A stretch of 64,000 nt of DNA from Craspedostauros australis (GCA_026770025.1 JAMXDE010000019.1:1054001-1118000); one strand, 5' to 3'. Counted from the first letter of the stretch, positions 1 through 13,642 are shown. The notes: generated by a model from the sequence alone, not told the origin. Numbers and translations: made by a program.

Positions 1-1
1 T

Positions 2-1123
2 GGTCTCACCATAGCTCCCAAGCTATGGTATCAGCATCTCGTGCGCGCACTCCTTGCGGAAGGGTTTCACGCGTGTGATCAAGAGAAGTGCCTGTTCATG
101 CGCGACGGCATGATGATCGTTCTCTACGTGGACGACGCTGGCATCGCTTCGCGTACGGAAGAAGAGGCAGACGCATTCATCGAGTCCATGCGCAAACGCG
201 GATTTGATCTCACACGCGAAGGCACGTTCACGGAATTTCTGGGAATATCACTGCACCGAGACCCCAAAAACAACACCATCCACCTCAAGCAAACCGGGCA
301 AATCAACAAGATCATCGAGGCCACCGGCATGCAACACTGCAAACCAAACGTGACACCAACAACACAACTCGCCCTTGGCGCCTCAACCGACCAACCGCCA
401 ATGAAGGAAGCATGGAACTACCGCTCCATCGTCGGCATGCTGCTCTACCTAACTACGAACACACGCCCCGACTTGGCCTTCGCCGTCTCTCAAGTGGCCC
501 GATTCAGCAACGATCCTCGCCAACCGCACGCAAAGGCTATCAAGATGATCGTGCGATACCTCCGCCACACCAACACCATGGGCACCATCGTACGACCAAC
601 GGGCCAACTCAACCTGGAATGCTACGTCGATGCCGATTTTGCTGGTCTATACAAGCGCGAGTCCGACGATTCCCCCAACGCAGTACGCTCACGTACCGGC
701 TATGTCATCATCCTCGGTGGCTGCCCGCTCGTGTGGAAATCGAAGCTGCAGACGGAGATCGCCTTATCGACAATGGAGTCGGAATACGCCGCGTTGTCTC
801 TTGCCATGCGCGCCCTCATCCCCATGCAACAACTCATCAACGAAGTGAATGCATCAACACACCTCAACCAACCGCTGCAAACCAACATTCAATGCACCGT
901 TTTTGAAGACAACGAGGCGTGCATCTCACTGGCAACAAACCACAAGGTCACGGCGCGAACCAAACACTTTCTCACCAAATGGCACTTCTTCTGGCACTGG
1001 GTCAAGGAAGGCTTCATCCGAATCCTACACGTACCAACACCACATCAGGTCGCTGACATCTTCACCAAGGGCCTTGCGCGGGATGCATTCGAGCACCTGC
1101 GACAAATGCTCATGGGATGGTGA
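2..1123 (+). CDS. Ty1/Copia pol, C-terminal part (reverse transcriptase end and RNase H), cut by the window edge
   Basis: The frame is open from base 2, so the real start lies upstream. The visible ~373 residues are the end of a Copia polyprotein. The RT active-site motif YVDD lies near residue 42, followed by the connection region. The RNase H domain shows CYVDADFAG, then STMESEYAAL and FEDNEACISL, which supply the acidic metal-binding residues. The ending VADIFTKGL is typical of Copia. The protein would copy element RNA into cDNA and degrade the RNA strand inside a virus-like particle. No stop or frameshift is visible in this part, so the element may have been intact. It is on the opposite strand to element Y, and its sequence differs clearly from that of element K. 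Confidence 0.93.
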   Translation, partial: GLTIAPKLWYQHLVRALLAEGFHACDQEKCLFMRDGMMIVLYVDDAGIASRTEEEADAFIESMRKRGFDLTREGTFTEFLGISLHRDPKNNTIHLKQTGQINKIIEATGMQHCKPNVTPTTQLALGASTDQPPMKEAWNYRSIVGMLLYLTTNTRPDLAFAVSQVARFSNDPRQPHAKAIKMIVRYLRHTNTMGTIVRPTGQLNLECYVDADFAGLYKRESDDSPNAVRSRTGYVIILGGCPLVWKSKLQTEIALSTMESEYAALSLAMRALIPMQQLINEVNASTHLNQPLQTNIQCTVFEDNEACISLATNHKVTARTKHFLTKWHFFWHWVKEGFIRILHVPTPHQVADIFTKGLARDAFEHLRQMLMGW

Positions 1124-1208
1124 TGGCACCACAAATTGTGAACTGTTGATCGAACGATGGAGGTTTTTACACCGGGGACATGCTTCGCACTACGCCGAGA
1201 GGGAGAGT

Positions 1209-1675
1209 TGGGACAGACTAGCTCCGGGACTGACTCGGGACTTGACTGTCCATTCCGCGTACACGGTATTCGGTACCCAAGACCGATACTGTGATGAAAG
1301 GCTACCACACACACGATGTGTAGTTGAACTGCAATCCATGCGTTGCTCGCCCTCCAGCTCATGCACCCCTGCCACCTGTCCAGCTCGTCACTCTGCCGAA
1401 CATGCACCCATCTTGAAGCATATCCATGTGAATGGATCAGCTGCTGCTCTATGGGTGACGATACTGGAAGACTGTATGTGTGCAGGATCACCACGGCATG
1501 CTGCTGCGCAACAAAGAACGGCTGAAGTACGACAGCACGAACCCCACCTTTTTACTCGATCGTCCTATCAATAGTTAGCTTAACACATAAAACAAGCAAT
1601 CAGAAACATTCTTACCAGCTTACTTCCAAGTCTACTACAGTTACATCATCGTCCGATACAGCTTTGTTCTCAACA
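1209..1675 (+). repeat. Probable 3' LTR of the left-edge Copia element
   Basis: A purine run (GAGAGGGAGAG, about 1197-1207) suits a polypurine tract. It is followed by TGGGACAG as a possible LTR start. CTCAACA at 1669-1675 is a possible end and resembles the ends of the two proven LTRs in this window (TTTCAACA in K, TTCCAACA in Y). The partner LTR is outside the window, so neither boundary can be proved by comparison. Size (~467 bp) and distance after the pol stop fit. Confidence 0.4.
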
Positions 1676-2420
1676 TCAAACGGCGTCAAAACCGGTTGAA
1701 GGACAAACCATCCTCCTGACAACGTGCAGAAGACACGGAATACTAACTCTCCTCACCGCTTCTGGCGAAAGGCAACAGAGCGTTTTGTCGACTTGTCGCT
1801 CCGATAGTTCGCCGCTTCCACATGGTCTTCGTCGAGGCTTCTTCGTTTGTGTTTGTGTCCCTCTCATCTGATCCGACCTTTCAGCAATGATCACTTCAAT
1901 GCAAGTCCTCATCACGGTTGTTATCTTCCTCCTGCATTCGGATCCTGTCTGCATCGCAGCACCAGCAACTGCTACAAATGCTGCTACAACTATTGAGATG
2001 GTAGCGATAACTCGTGTGATTTGAAGTCGTCACTATTGTATTATATCTACTATTGCTGTTGCCAATGTCGTGGCTGCTTCGTGATGGTGGCTTGAAGTCC
2101 TGCTGTTGCTGCGATTGCTGTCGTTGTTGTCGATGCCGTGGTTGATTTGGGTTGGCAATCCTTTGGCTTCTGTTGATGATGCCACGCTTTTCCGTGAACG
2201 ACCGCATCCTCCGTGCTCTGCATGCCAACGTGGTCACTTTATTTACTCCTCCTTGCGCGTTTCGCTCTCGCGCTGCGGATCATGTACTAATTGGCAATGA
2301 CGATGCGGTGGCTATTTGGCACGTGTGCAGTATCGCCAAGCGTTCCTTCACACTCATGAGCAAACAATGCAATTGAGCCCATCACAGGGCATGTAATCGT
2401 AGTATTCATATTGTTGCGCG
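1676..2420. other. No gene seen; CTG/TTG-rich low-complexity stretch
   Basis: Only short reading frames occur. About 1950-2150 is rich in CTG and TTG triplets, which gives a glutamine-rich reading on the minus strand (1896-2237) that I regard as compositional. The left end of the diverged X copy probably lies in the right part of this interval, but I could not place it. Confidence 0.5.
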
Positions 2421-2921
2421 ATGCGCAGATTGCACTTGGTGGTGATGGATGACTGCGAGCAGAGTAAGTCGGTGTGGTCAAGTGCATCATGCGTAGAACA
2501 GAGCAGGTGTGATTCCATGATGGCAAAGCAGCCTATTTGCACTCATGACTGATACCACTGGTTGCCTGATCCGCGCACCGAATGAAACAACACAACAGTA
2601 CTCGCAAAGGAGATGATGCGAAGAAATGCCAATAGAGTGCGACCACCAGCACAAGCATGAGTGGCAAGCAAGACCTGTGGTTGGTTTCCACGTATTCACA
2701 AAGGTGGAGAGATACAGGTTATGCTGGAGTGGAACAAAGTAGCGTAGTGCAACGCCCGTGTTTTGATACAAGCGAGAACGTGAAGAGCGCCAGCACAAGT
2801 TTCAGTGTGCCGCGTATCGTTTTTGGGTTGCCATCACATCGCCGCACACGAAAATTGCACTGCGCACCCAAGTTGGCGTGCGGGGGAGCGTCACAGAAGA
2901 GGCGACGCGGAGAAATGTGCT

Positions 2922-3680
2922 AGTTGCAATATACCATGATGTCACTGAAAAATTGCTGAAAATTGGTATTTTCCCTTCATGTCCCCATTGACCGGTGACC
3001 GAATTGTCTGTACTACCACCAGTACACACGATTGAGCAACAAATGGACAGGCACTCTACCTCCAAAAGAGACTACATATGTGAAGGCATCTGTCTGCAAG
3101 AATACAAGTGCATGGCTCATCCTGCATGCACAGTTGATGCTTCTCACTTGCCTCTTTGCCATGTGTTCCAAGATTACATATGTATGAAACTGACATCTTC
3201 CATGCAGGATGTGCCGGTCTTGGATCAAAAGCAAGACTATCCTGCAAAATTGGAACAAGACTAAGACATGGAACACTCGCACCTTCACTCCAACAATTGG
3301 AGAATCAGCTCTCAAACCTGCCAAGAGCGATGAAGCATCGTGGTTTCATCGCCTGGGGATTGTGGAGCAATTTTTCAAATGTACAAGACCATGAACAGCG
3401 ACAACCAACAGCAGAGCAGTGTGATGACCAGCCCATCTCGTTTTCCTCTCCAACCTTCAACCAAAACAATCTCATAAAAACAACAATCTTACAAAACTCA
3501 AGCTTTACAACCACCAAATCAACTCAAAACACATTCTCAATCGTCTCATCTACGTTCGTGGTCACACTACGTTTAACCGCGCTGACGTTGGCAGTTTCAC
3601 TTCCCCTTTTGACCTGCCAAAGTCCGACACTGGAAGGCAAAGCCGGACACAACCGGACTTCATTTGCCCTCTATTCTCGC
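2922..3680. mobile_element. N1, 759-bp insertion in X', type unknown
   Basis: X copies read continuously across this point, whereas here 759 bp intervene. The direct repeat TGTGCT occurs at 2916-2921 and at 3681-3686 and is single in the related X copies, so a 6-bp target duplication is likely. I see no clear terminal inverted repeats and no convincing reading frame. The frame at 3156-3692 runs across the boundary and is judged fortuitous. Confidence 0.5.
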
Positions 3681-4040
3681 TGTGCTGTTTGATTGCCGCT
3701 GGGACAGAACGCTTCCAAGTTCTCCAAGTCACACAGAGTCCCCAACACTGTCCGAGTATTTGGTGAAGCACAAATATGCTCTTCTCCAGGGAGCAACGGT
3801 AAAAAATGAAAATTACCATAGGTCGGAAAATAAGCTGAAATGAAACACGTACGCTACAGCGGCTTGGACTGAATAGCATGACCGGGGCAACCAGTGTTGG
3901 AGTGCGGAGAGCGAAGCAACTCACAAACCCGAGAAGCACCACTCCTGTGTTGTTGGCAACTGCTGGTTTTGCTGATTAAGTGTGCATTTGTTCGTGTTGT
4001 GGTTGATTGACTTGTGTGGGACTATTGATGTGTGGAGTAA

Positions 4041-5946
<1,906 letters not shown>

Positions 5947-6359
5947 GATCTCGAAATGTGAGGCTTGCAACTTGCCTACACCTTTGCTCTGCTCACACGC
6001 AGTGGCAACACAAGACAATCCTCAGATGGCAGTGCTGTCTGAATCAGCCGCGCTCCACATCAGCTGCTGTCATTGCTGCTCATTCGTTTCAAACCGCAGT
6101 CCTATCAACTAATTCAAAACAGCGATCAACAGCAACTGTCACTTTCAGATACAAACTGCAGGATGCCTACTTTGGATACCAGGCAGACTACGAGTGAGCA
6201 ACACGATCAACAATTCAGTTGGTACATCTACACACACTATTCAAGGCCAAGATTGGCATTCATCGATGCGTTCATCGGCAGTTTTCCTCGCGCGCCGACG
6301 GGTGGGTGGGCTGTGGGAAGCAAAATGTGAGTTTGGGAAAATGTGGACACGCATGCCAA

Positions 6360-6722
6360 ATGAGAAGTGTCGCATGGGAAAAAATAACGCTCCATGGGAA
6401 AAAATAACGTTCCATGGGAAATTTGTCTTCATGCATGGGATATTTCTGTGTTCCCATGGGAGCGCAGCGTTCTGTTTTCCCATGTGTTTGAGACGTACGT
6501 AGGTGGCAGTACAGTTTATACGATCGATTGTCTTGGACTCCGTGGGAAACAATGCATCAAAATTCCCACGCGACAGCCTTGATTTCCCACGCGACAGCCT
6601 CGATTTCCCATGCGACAGCCTCGATTTCCCATGGAATCGATTCGTTTTCCCATGGAGCAAGCCCGTTCTCCCATGCGGCTGGCTCGTTCTCCCATGCGGC
6701 TGGCTCGTTTTCCCATGTGGAT
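6360..6722. repeat. Cluster of CCATGGGA-type motifs in opposed orientation
   Basis: About sixteen copies of CATGGGA or its complement TCCCATG, some varied to TCCCACG, lie within 360 bp. Copies in the left half mostly read CATGGGAAA and those in the right half TTTCCCATG, so the cluster is roughly inverted about 6500. The right half has a ~20-bp period (CGACAGCCTCGATTTCCCAT type). The reading frames in this stretch are built from the repeat. It lies between the two divergently arranged genes of E1. A role in binding the transposase or accessory protein is a guess. Confidence 0.75.
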
Positions 6723-7614
6723 GACTTGATTCCTTCGCATGCCTCCTCTCAGTTGTCCATGTGAGACAAATCCATGCCACATTTTGATGTGGCCCACCCG
6801 AAAACCCACCGCTCGCAACACCCGATGCTGCGCAAAGCACAATCCAGCCGAACCATCAGTACAGCACCATGCAGGACATCCCACACACTGTGAGACATGG
6901 CACACAAGCATGCTTGCAACAACAGCACTTGTACAAATGCTCTTCTGCATGTATGTATAGTTGTATTCTGTTTCAATTTGAATAATAGTAGTTGCAACTG
7001 TCCGTGGGAGGCTGCGAATTCGTGTGGACAGGCATGGCAAGAGGAGAGTGCTTGTTCGGTACAGTCGCAGCTGTTCGTTGTTGTGTGCTGCTGCATGTGG
7101 CGACATGGTAGGTATCCCTGAATGTATGCTGTGCTCTAGCCCAGCGATGTTGGCTCGCCAATACGGTATCGCAGATCAGAGTAGAATACAGCGAGTACTC
7201 GTAGTCACATGTGGTGGTCGTGAGCTACTCGGCCAATCAACTGATCTGAGCCAACAGAGCGAAAGAGATGACAACACGGCAACCATCGTTTGCAACTGTG
7301 TCACGTCAGCAGCAGCCAGATCCACGATACGTACAAGCACAGTGGGTCACCAAGCAAGCTTGCAACAACATCAATCACGAGCACACTCCAACAGCAGTGT
7401 CGGTGTTGACCGTGCTCATTGCATCATTACCACAACAGTTGGATAGCATCAACATCACAGTACCATCCACAGTGACATCAACTCCATCAGTAGCATCAGT
7501 ATAAACAACAACAACAACAGTAAAAGGAGGAGGCAACAGCAGTGCAGTTGCAGCAACGAGCTACTGACTGACCGATCGAACAAACGAAAAGCAACATCGC
7601 TTGCAACAAGCATC

Positions 7615-8757
7615 ATGGTGAGTTTTGTGATGGGTGTTTGTTTGTGTGGTGACATGATGTGGTGCGCAGAGCTTGACGGACCGAGACAAAGCGCAGCGAC
7701 CCGAAACACGACCTCACACAAACCCTTTGTTGTCTGCCGCACAACGCCACACTCTGCTGCTTTTGACTGTGACACGGCGCACTTGCGGAACAATCAATCA
7801 AAGCGCTACGACTTGAAAGACATAACCAGAATTGGATTGGACATTGTGGGGCATAATGCGTCGTATGACCCAGTGAAACCAGCAACACAAACAAAATTTA
7901 TCTCTCTGTACGGGCTTTCTCCGCGCATGTGCCTAGTTATGTGGAGCTATACTTGTGGTGTCCCGAAATGTCATCCCAAGCATTTATATTGGACCTTGTA
8001 CTTCTTGCGACACTACGATTGTGTTCTTGCGCTGTCGTCAAAAATGTCTGCAGACCCCAAAACGCTTAAGAAGTGGATTTGGCTTCTGATGGATGAAATT
8101 CAGAAGGGATACAAAGGCGTGGTAAGTGAAGAACACCCTTCCGATTGATACATCTCATGATAACACTTACATAACGACGACTCACATCACCTTTTTGAAT
8201 ACTTATGCTGTCGCTAATTTGTACAACAGATTAAATGGAGGAATCGCTTGAAGAATGACAAACAGCGAACGTGCAAAGTCACGGTGGATGGGACTGACTT
8301 TCGCATCCTCGAACCTCAGCCCTTTTCGAAGAAGTGGTACAGTCACAAATACAAGGGCGCTGGTCTGCGGTACGAGGTGGCGATTTGCATTCAAACTAGT
8401 GACATCGTTTGGTGCCATGGTCCATTCCCGTGTGGTGAATGGCCTAAGCAAAAGATCTTCAACCGTTCGCTTGCGGGGAAACTTGCTCCTGGTGAAATGG
8501 TGGAAGTGGACGGAGGGTACGGCGGCCCTCTCGTACGCAAACCAAAGGACTACGTTACTCACGCAGACAGGGATGGCAAGAAGCAAGCAAGAGCAAGACA
8601 CTAAACCATCAATCGTCTCTTCAAGAAATGGAAGATCTTGTATGAACCATTTCGCCACAACATGAAGCTTCACAAGACAGTGTTCAAGGTGGTTGCCATG
8701 ATCACACAGCTGTCCATTGATGAGGGCTTCTTCCAGCCTTCCCAAGTCAGTTACTAG
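7615..8757 (+). pseudogene. HARBI1-like (PIF/Harbinger, IS5-like DDE) transposase of E1, catalytic Glu replaced by a stop
   Basis: The family cuts and pastes Harbinger elements. Exon 1 (about 7615-8121) holds the N-terminal helical region. The intron 8122-8229 (GTAAGT...CAG) lies at the same point as in the H2 transposase, just before I-K/R-W. Exon 2 has VDGTDF (first Asp, ~residue 189), KWYSHKYKGAGLRYE, and VDGGYGGP (second Asp). At 8602-8604 the expected RARHE is RARH followed by TAA, a single-base change from GAA that destroys the third catalytic residue. Behind it the frame stays open to TAG at 8755-8757 (TINRLFKKWKIL...) with good family character. The break is therefore one point mutation in an otherwise intact reading frame. 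The start is uncertain, because GTGAGT directly after ATG 7615 could be a splice donor. Confidence 0.85.
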
Positions 8758-9356
8758 AGAGACGGCGACTAAACAAGTAGAGCAGACCAGAGAAATTGGT
8801 TGTACACACAGGAACAATGCATCGCGCAGGAGACCCATTTTGCCTGTCGTGATTTTTGTTTGTGTGGTTGCCAATTCGAATGAATCCCGTTGGGTCTTCG
8901 ATTTTTGACCTGAGGGAAATTATCTATATTACCATGGCTCCCAGTGCCGCACACACAGAGTTGTGCATTTCGTCCCCAGAAGACCATCGTCACAGACGTG
9001 GCGGAAATAGAACAATGCTGTGTGCATAGTACTTATCCTGGAAAGAGGAGGACAGCATGCGTGTTGCAATTGCGGCGTTGTTCTTCTCAATGTCATGGCT
9101 GCGCTGCTTCCCCACGACAGAATAATCGGAGGAAATTCACGAACCAGCACCGTCCGGTACTTTTGTTAGTCGTGGATAAAATAGACAATTTTCCATTCGA
9201 CTCAATAGACTACTATAGCACCAGTTTCGTGGGTTCATGTTTCAATTCTGTGGATACACATTTCCATATTGATTATAACGGTCAACTCAAACCTATAACG
9301 TTCAGAGAGCAGGACAGGCCAACCAACACGGAACGCTTGAGTGTCTTCCTGTCACC

Positions 9357-9452
9357 GTTCTGAATCAAACCCCCCGTTCTGAATCAGACAGCTCATTCTG
9401 GATTCAGAATCAGAACTTCTGAAGTTCTGAATCCGTTCTGACTCGATTATGT
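9357..9452. repeat. TTCTGAATC repeat cluster, left subterminal region of H2
   Basis: Several copies of CCGTTCTGAATC and its variants, plus the complementary ATTCAGAATC, lie about 200 bp inside the left end of H2. The same words recur near the right end (13914-14050). Subterminal arrays of this kind are often transposase-binding sites, but that role is inferred only. Confidence 0.7.
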
Positions 9453-9719
9453 TGTCTGAATGCTCTTGCGGACGAGGGCCGGGTGGTTTACAAGATTGTC
9501 ACCATTTTAAACATGACACATAACGTATATTAACGCCTTTCAAACACAACAAGTTGGTAACACAACAACCACTTCATTGCTATTTGTTGCCGAGCGCTCG
9601 CACGCACATCATCGATAGCTGCTCCATCGTCGCTGTCGCTGTCGCTGGTACTGTTGCTGTTGCTGCGCACTTGCAAGTCTTCACATATCATACCACGAGT
9701 ACACCCTCTTCGATTCACA

Positions 9720-10674
9720 ATGGCTGATGTGATCACAGCTGATCAAACGCTCCACATGGGGCTCATGGTGGTGAGCTCCTGCTATGGTGAATTCGACGGT
9801 AAGAGTATGATGGCCAAGACCAGCTGCTTCCGGTCGCATTTTGGTGTCGGGCCTGCAGCTGTCGCGGCTCTCTACTTTGACGTCCAATCACTCAACAAGG
9901 AACACGCGTTCGCGAGAATCTCTTTGCGCAGGCTGCTCATCACTCTGTTCTGGATGAAGACGTACAGCACGGAGACCTTGATGGCCAGCAAATTCCACCT
10001 CTCCGAGAAGACGATTCGAAAGCATTGCCTCGCATACGTGCAATCGATTGCTGCGCTGCGACAGCACAAGGTAAGATAGTCCAGAAGCATCTACATATGC
10101 GAGAATGTCGTCAATCTCATCAAGTCACTGTGAACTCACCATCTTCCAGATTCGTTGGACTCAAACCGTTGCTGAAAATGATCAAACTTTTATTGTCACT
10201 GTGGATGGTACACACTGCGAGATCAACGAGCCTCGAGATGATCCAAGCTCCAAATGGTTTTCGCACAAATCACATGGTCCTGGTCTTGCGTATGAGCTGG
10301 CAATCTCCATCCGTGAGAGCAGGTTGGTCTGGATCAATGGCCCATTTCCTGCCTCTGTGAACGACCGCACAATCTACAAAATGGAGAATGGTTTGCGATC
10401 CATTATCCCTGATGGCTGCCTTGGCATTGGTGATGAAGGATACACAAACGAGGACAAGCTGAGCACAGCGAACTCTCTCGATAGCAGAGAATTGGCAGAA
10501 TTCAAGCAAAGAGCACGCGCGCGTCATGAGATCTTCAATGGAAGACTGAAGGTGTTCAACGTGCTGAAAAATAAATTTCGCCATCACCGCGATCGCCATT
10601 TGGCAGTCTTCGAGACATGCTGTGTTCTGGTACAATATGACATGGAGAATGGAAATCCTCTGTTTGATGTGTAG
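9720..10674 (+). CDS. HARBI1-like DDE transposase of H2
   Basis: Exon 1 9720-10070 and exon 2 10150-10674 are joined in frame by a 79-bp intron (GTAAGA...CAG) to give 291 residues. The N-terminal ~117 residues are helical (FGVGPAAVAALY, LLITLFWMKTY, SEKTIRKH). Exon 2 opens with IRWTQ. The DDE core reads VDGTHC (Asp136), SSKWFSHKSHGPGLAYE, INGPFPASVND, GDEGY (Asp212) and RHEIFNGRLK (Glu244), so the full triad is present. Length and motif spacing fit the PIF/Harbinger (DDE_Tnp_4) family. It would excise and insert H2, probably together with a DNA-binding partner, in the nucleus. The intron position matches that of E1. I see no defect. Confidence 0.92.
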
Positions 10675-11014
10675 CAACTATAACATTCTCTATAGCACTC
10701 ATTAGAATCATCAAGCAACATCAGTGATCTCTATTTGCGCAGTTGTGTGGAACGTTGGAGGAATTTGCGTCTTTGTGAGGAATCGTGGTGTGGATGTGAT
10801 TTGGTGCCGTGCACGAACAAATATCCACGACTCGCGCCAAACAACGGCTCGACACAACACCACAACCAAGATAATGCGACAAAATGCAATAAAATGCAAC
10901 GCAATGCCACACAGATGCACATTCGTTTGTTCTGTTGACATCAATCCTAATTATACTGTTGCCAGAGAATAAACTACTGTTCTCCATCTCATGCCTTCGC
11001 TAATGAGCGATCAT

Positions 11015-12767
11015 TTATGCATCATCATCATCATCATCATCGCTGTCCTCGTTCATGCCTGTGTTTTGGTCAGCAAGGGGGATGCTCCCAAGGGACTCCT
11101 CGAGAGCCGCCAACTCCAGACTAGTCAAACCAGGCGGGGTGCTCTTGCGGCCACGAGGATGATTTGTTGTGTCGTCAAGCTCTGCAATCGTGCGCTTCTT
11201 GTGGTTTGTTGCATCGTTCATGATGGCATCGTTGCTTCCGACTGTGGTGGCGGCGAGAACTGCAACAGGCGGGGTGATGTTTTTGTGACCAACTGGCCCA
11301 GTTGGCACGTTTGGAAGGAGGAGAAGAGGGGCGCTGGGCACGTCTGGCATGCGAGGAACGTTGGCGGTTGGTGTGGTGGTTGCTCCGCCAGAAGCGCGGT
11401 TGCTTGTGGAAACGTTGTTCGCCACTTTGTCCGAGAAATTGCGGCGTCCGGAGCTGTTCACAAATGGGCGAGGAATGCTCTTGTGCCCGCTTCCTCTGCC
11501 AGCATGTGTGGAGCCTCCGCCACCCTCCGTCTTCGTGGGTGGAGCTTCTCAGAAGAGCACAACAGTAGAGTAGAGTAGTGTAGTAGAGGAGTAGAGTGTA
11601 GTAGAATAGAATTGTTCTGTTAGTGTTACATGCACTCAACTTGATCACACACCATTGCTTCACTTGTATTCACTCACGTTTCACGTTGCCTGCGCCAAGA
11701 TCGTCATCATCGTCGTCATCCTCAGCGGTTCGCACAGCACTGGTGTCTGCAGTTGTATTGGCCACAGCCACATGCCAGAAGACCTTGATGAAGGAGTCTG
11801 TGGCTGCCCCTGGATTGGCGTCCTTGCTTGACAGCTCAATACGTCGGCTGCAGCGCTTCAGGGAGTGGTTGGTGGGATCCTTCCGCACATTGTAGAACTC
11901 CTTGCAGAACTCCATCCCATCTGGGGGCACAAGAGTGGTCTCCATGAGCGGACGGGATCCTTCAGTCTTGTCCAACCGATTGGAGAGTTTGAAGTACTCC
12001 TCCTTGGCCTTGGCGCAGAAGATGGCCTGGGTTCTTGTGGTTGCAATGGCCGTCTTGTCCCGAACGTCAACGAGCGGAAACACTGGCTCAGTGATGATGA
12101 TAGACCTGTTATCATCGCCCAGGATGGCGGAGTAATGGCTGATGTCGCGAGAGTCGGTGACAAGCTTCGAGATGACCACCTTGTCGACGACGAGATTACC
12201 GTCAGCCTTGGCAGATGCGACGTAGATGGCGATTCCGCCAGGGATCATCATTGCGCCATCTCCATTGAGGGTGAAGCTGGTGCGGAAGACGATGTTCTTG
12301 GACATGGTTGCTGGTGCTGGTGCTGGTGCTGAGGTGATGAGGCAGTCACTGGCTCGTGGGTGGGTGTTGGATTGTTGGTTGTGATGCTTTCGCTTTTTGT
12401 GTGGTGATTCGATGGCGTGATTCTGGAACATGGAGCACAACTCATCCATGTCATTGCCTTGTGATGCACTCACGGTTTTCTCCAAGTAGTTCTTTCTATT
12501 GTACGCTCTCTTCCGCTCAGGTGACCGCGCCAGGCCAAAGAGGAAGACATTCTGATCACAAAATTTACTGAATTTGCCGTGCTTGGATGGGTTTTGAATG
12601 AAGCTCAGAATTTGCGTGTCGGTGGCACTGGTTGGGGCCTTCGTACCTTTTCGCTTGCGCGCTTGTTTCTCCTGAGAGTCCTCCATGGTTGGTTTGTTTT
12701 GAACTAGTATATTATGATGCTGATCAGCATTTATTGTGGATACAGTTGAGCCTAGGTTCTGATTCAT
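11015..12767 (-). CDS. Two-exon accessory protein of H2 (540 residues), function unknown
   Basis: Exon 1 12767-11678 and exon 2 11547-11015 are joined across a 130-bp intron with GTGAGT donor and CTGAG acceptor, which keeps frame (...NVK-QAPPTKTEGGG...). I chose the first in-frame ATG; METs at ~12686 and later are alternatives. Residues ~30-45 are basic (QARKRKGTKAP). About 50-100 contain FIQNPSKHGKFSKF and a KRAYNRKNYLEK segment. A Lys/His-rich linker follows. The central ~200 residues (from MSKNIVFRTSFTLNG) are β-rich in character and look folded. An acidic run, a Gly/Ser/Pro-rich region and an Asp-rich tail close the protein. Its place in H2 corresponds to that of the E1 accessory gene, also on the minus strand opposite the transposase. 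A role as DNA-binding partner or nuclear import factor for the transposase is inferred from element organisation only. Confidence 0.7.
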
Positions 12768-13105
12768 TGCGTGTTGGGTATACTTGTGTTGCCGTCACAA
12801 GGATCACTATCTGTGAGACTGAGCTGGTTGGCACGATTGTCATGGCCCTGTTTTGGTGGGAAGATCAAGCAGTCTTGTGTGCATCGCCATTTGTGACAGT
12901 TTACAAACAAGCAACGGATAGTTGCTGGTGGGGCTACCGAACTCGTTGTAGTTGCTCATGCTGTTCTCTTCGTATTGATTGTTGGGTGTTATCTCGCAGA
13001 TATGAGTGGTAGAGTCCGCTTGGTCTCACTGCGACTCTTGCCCAACGTCACAACAGGTCTCACACACAAACTACAACAGAACAACATCTCGACTACTTGT
13101 TAATC

Positions 13106-13642
13106 ATGCCTCGCAGCAAGTTGTGGCCAGCGGTCAAGGAGACTCTTCGTGATGATCTCCTGCATGGAAGAATCACGGACGACATGAAACCTCGTGCTGT
13201 CTATGAACTGCGAGTCGAATACAAGCAAATCAACTACGTCAACTTCCGTACCAATCTTCGAACTCTTCGCAAGGCATGGGATGAACAAAAGCGACGTGCA
13301 CAAGCTGATGCCCAGGCTTTCGAACGATTCAAGGCCCTTCCACCAATTGTGCACACTCGCCCTCGATGGAAGGGATCAAATGCAGAGGCACAGCTGGCAA
13401 CTGACTTCGATGAGGGTCTGCACCTTGCCAAGAAGCCCAACGATCTCTACGAGTTGAATGTCGTGTACCACCAGTTCACGCTGAAGCAACTTCGCGATCA
13501 CATCTATCAACTCAAGCGAAGCAAGATGGCATCGACGTACTGGTTGCAGCGACGCAAAAATGAGGAGGAGAATAGGAAAGCAATGCGCGAACAACTCCTC
13601 AGCGCAGCACGCGCAGTCAACCAAGAACAGAATACTGAGTAG
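13106..13642 (+). CDS. Small basic protein of H2 (178 residues), two-repeat putative DNA-binding protein
   Basis: The ATG at 13106 (MPRSKLWPAV) is preferred over the upstream non-ATG codons. I see two internal repeats of ~60 residues. Repeat 1 runs from W-P-A-V-K through LHGRITDDMKPRAVYELR to NYVNFRTNLRTLRK. Repeat 2 runs from RWKGSNAEAQLATDFDEG through KPNDLYELNVVYHQF to LKQLRDHIYQLKR. Each follows the scheme W-K-x-s-x-A, an acidic helix, K-P-x-x-L/V-Y-E-L, then a basic helix. The C-terminus is a charged helix (RRKNEEENRKAMREQLL). The pattern suggests a small helical DNA-binding protein, possibly the counterpart of the Myb-like second protein of other Harbinger elements. A similar segment begins the E1 accessory protein. 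Confidence 0.7.
   Translation: MPRSKLWPAVKETLRDDLLHGRITDDMKPRAVYELRVEYKQINYVNFRTNLRTLRKAWDEQKRRAQADAQAFERFKALPPIVHTRPRWKGSNAEAQLATDFDEGLHLAKKPNDLYELNVVYHQFTLKQLRDHIYQLKRSKMASTYWLQRRKNEEENRKAMREQLLSAARAVNQEQNTE

Noticed and set aside
1045-1494. 149-codon minus-strand frame over the left Copia 3' end
   Set aside because: It straddles the pol stop and the probable LTR and is antisense to pol; no family character.
6360-6722. CRISPR-like appearance of regularly spaced TTTCCCATG units
   Set aside because: Units are short, inverted in the two halves and separated by related rather than unique sequence; the context is a eukaryotic transposon.
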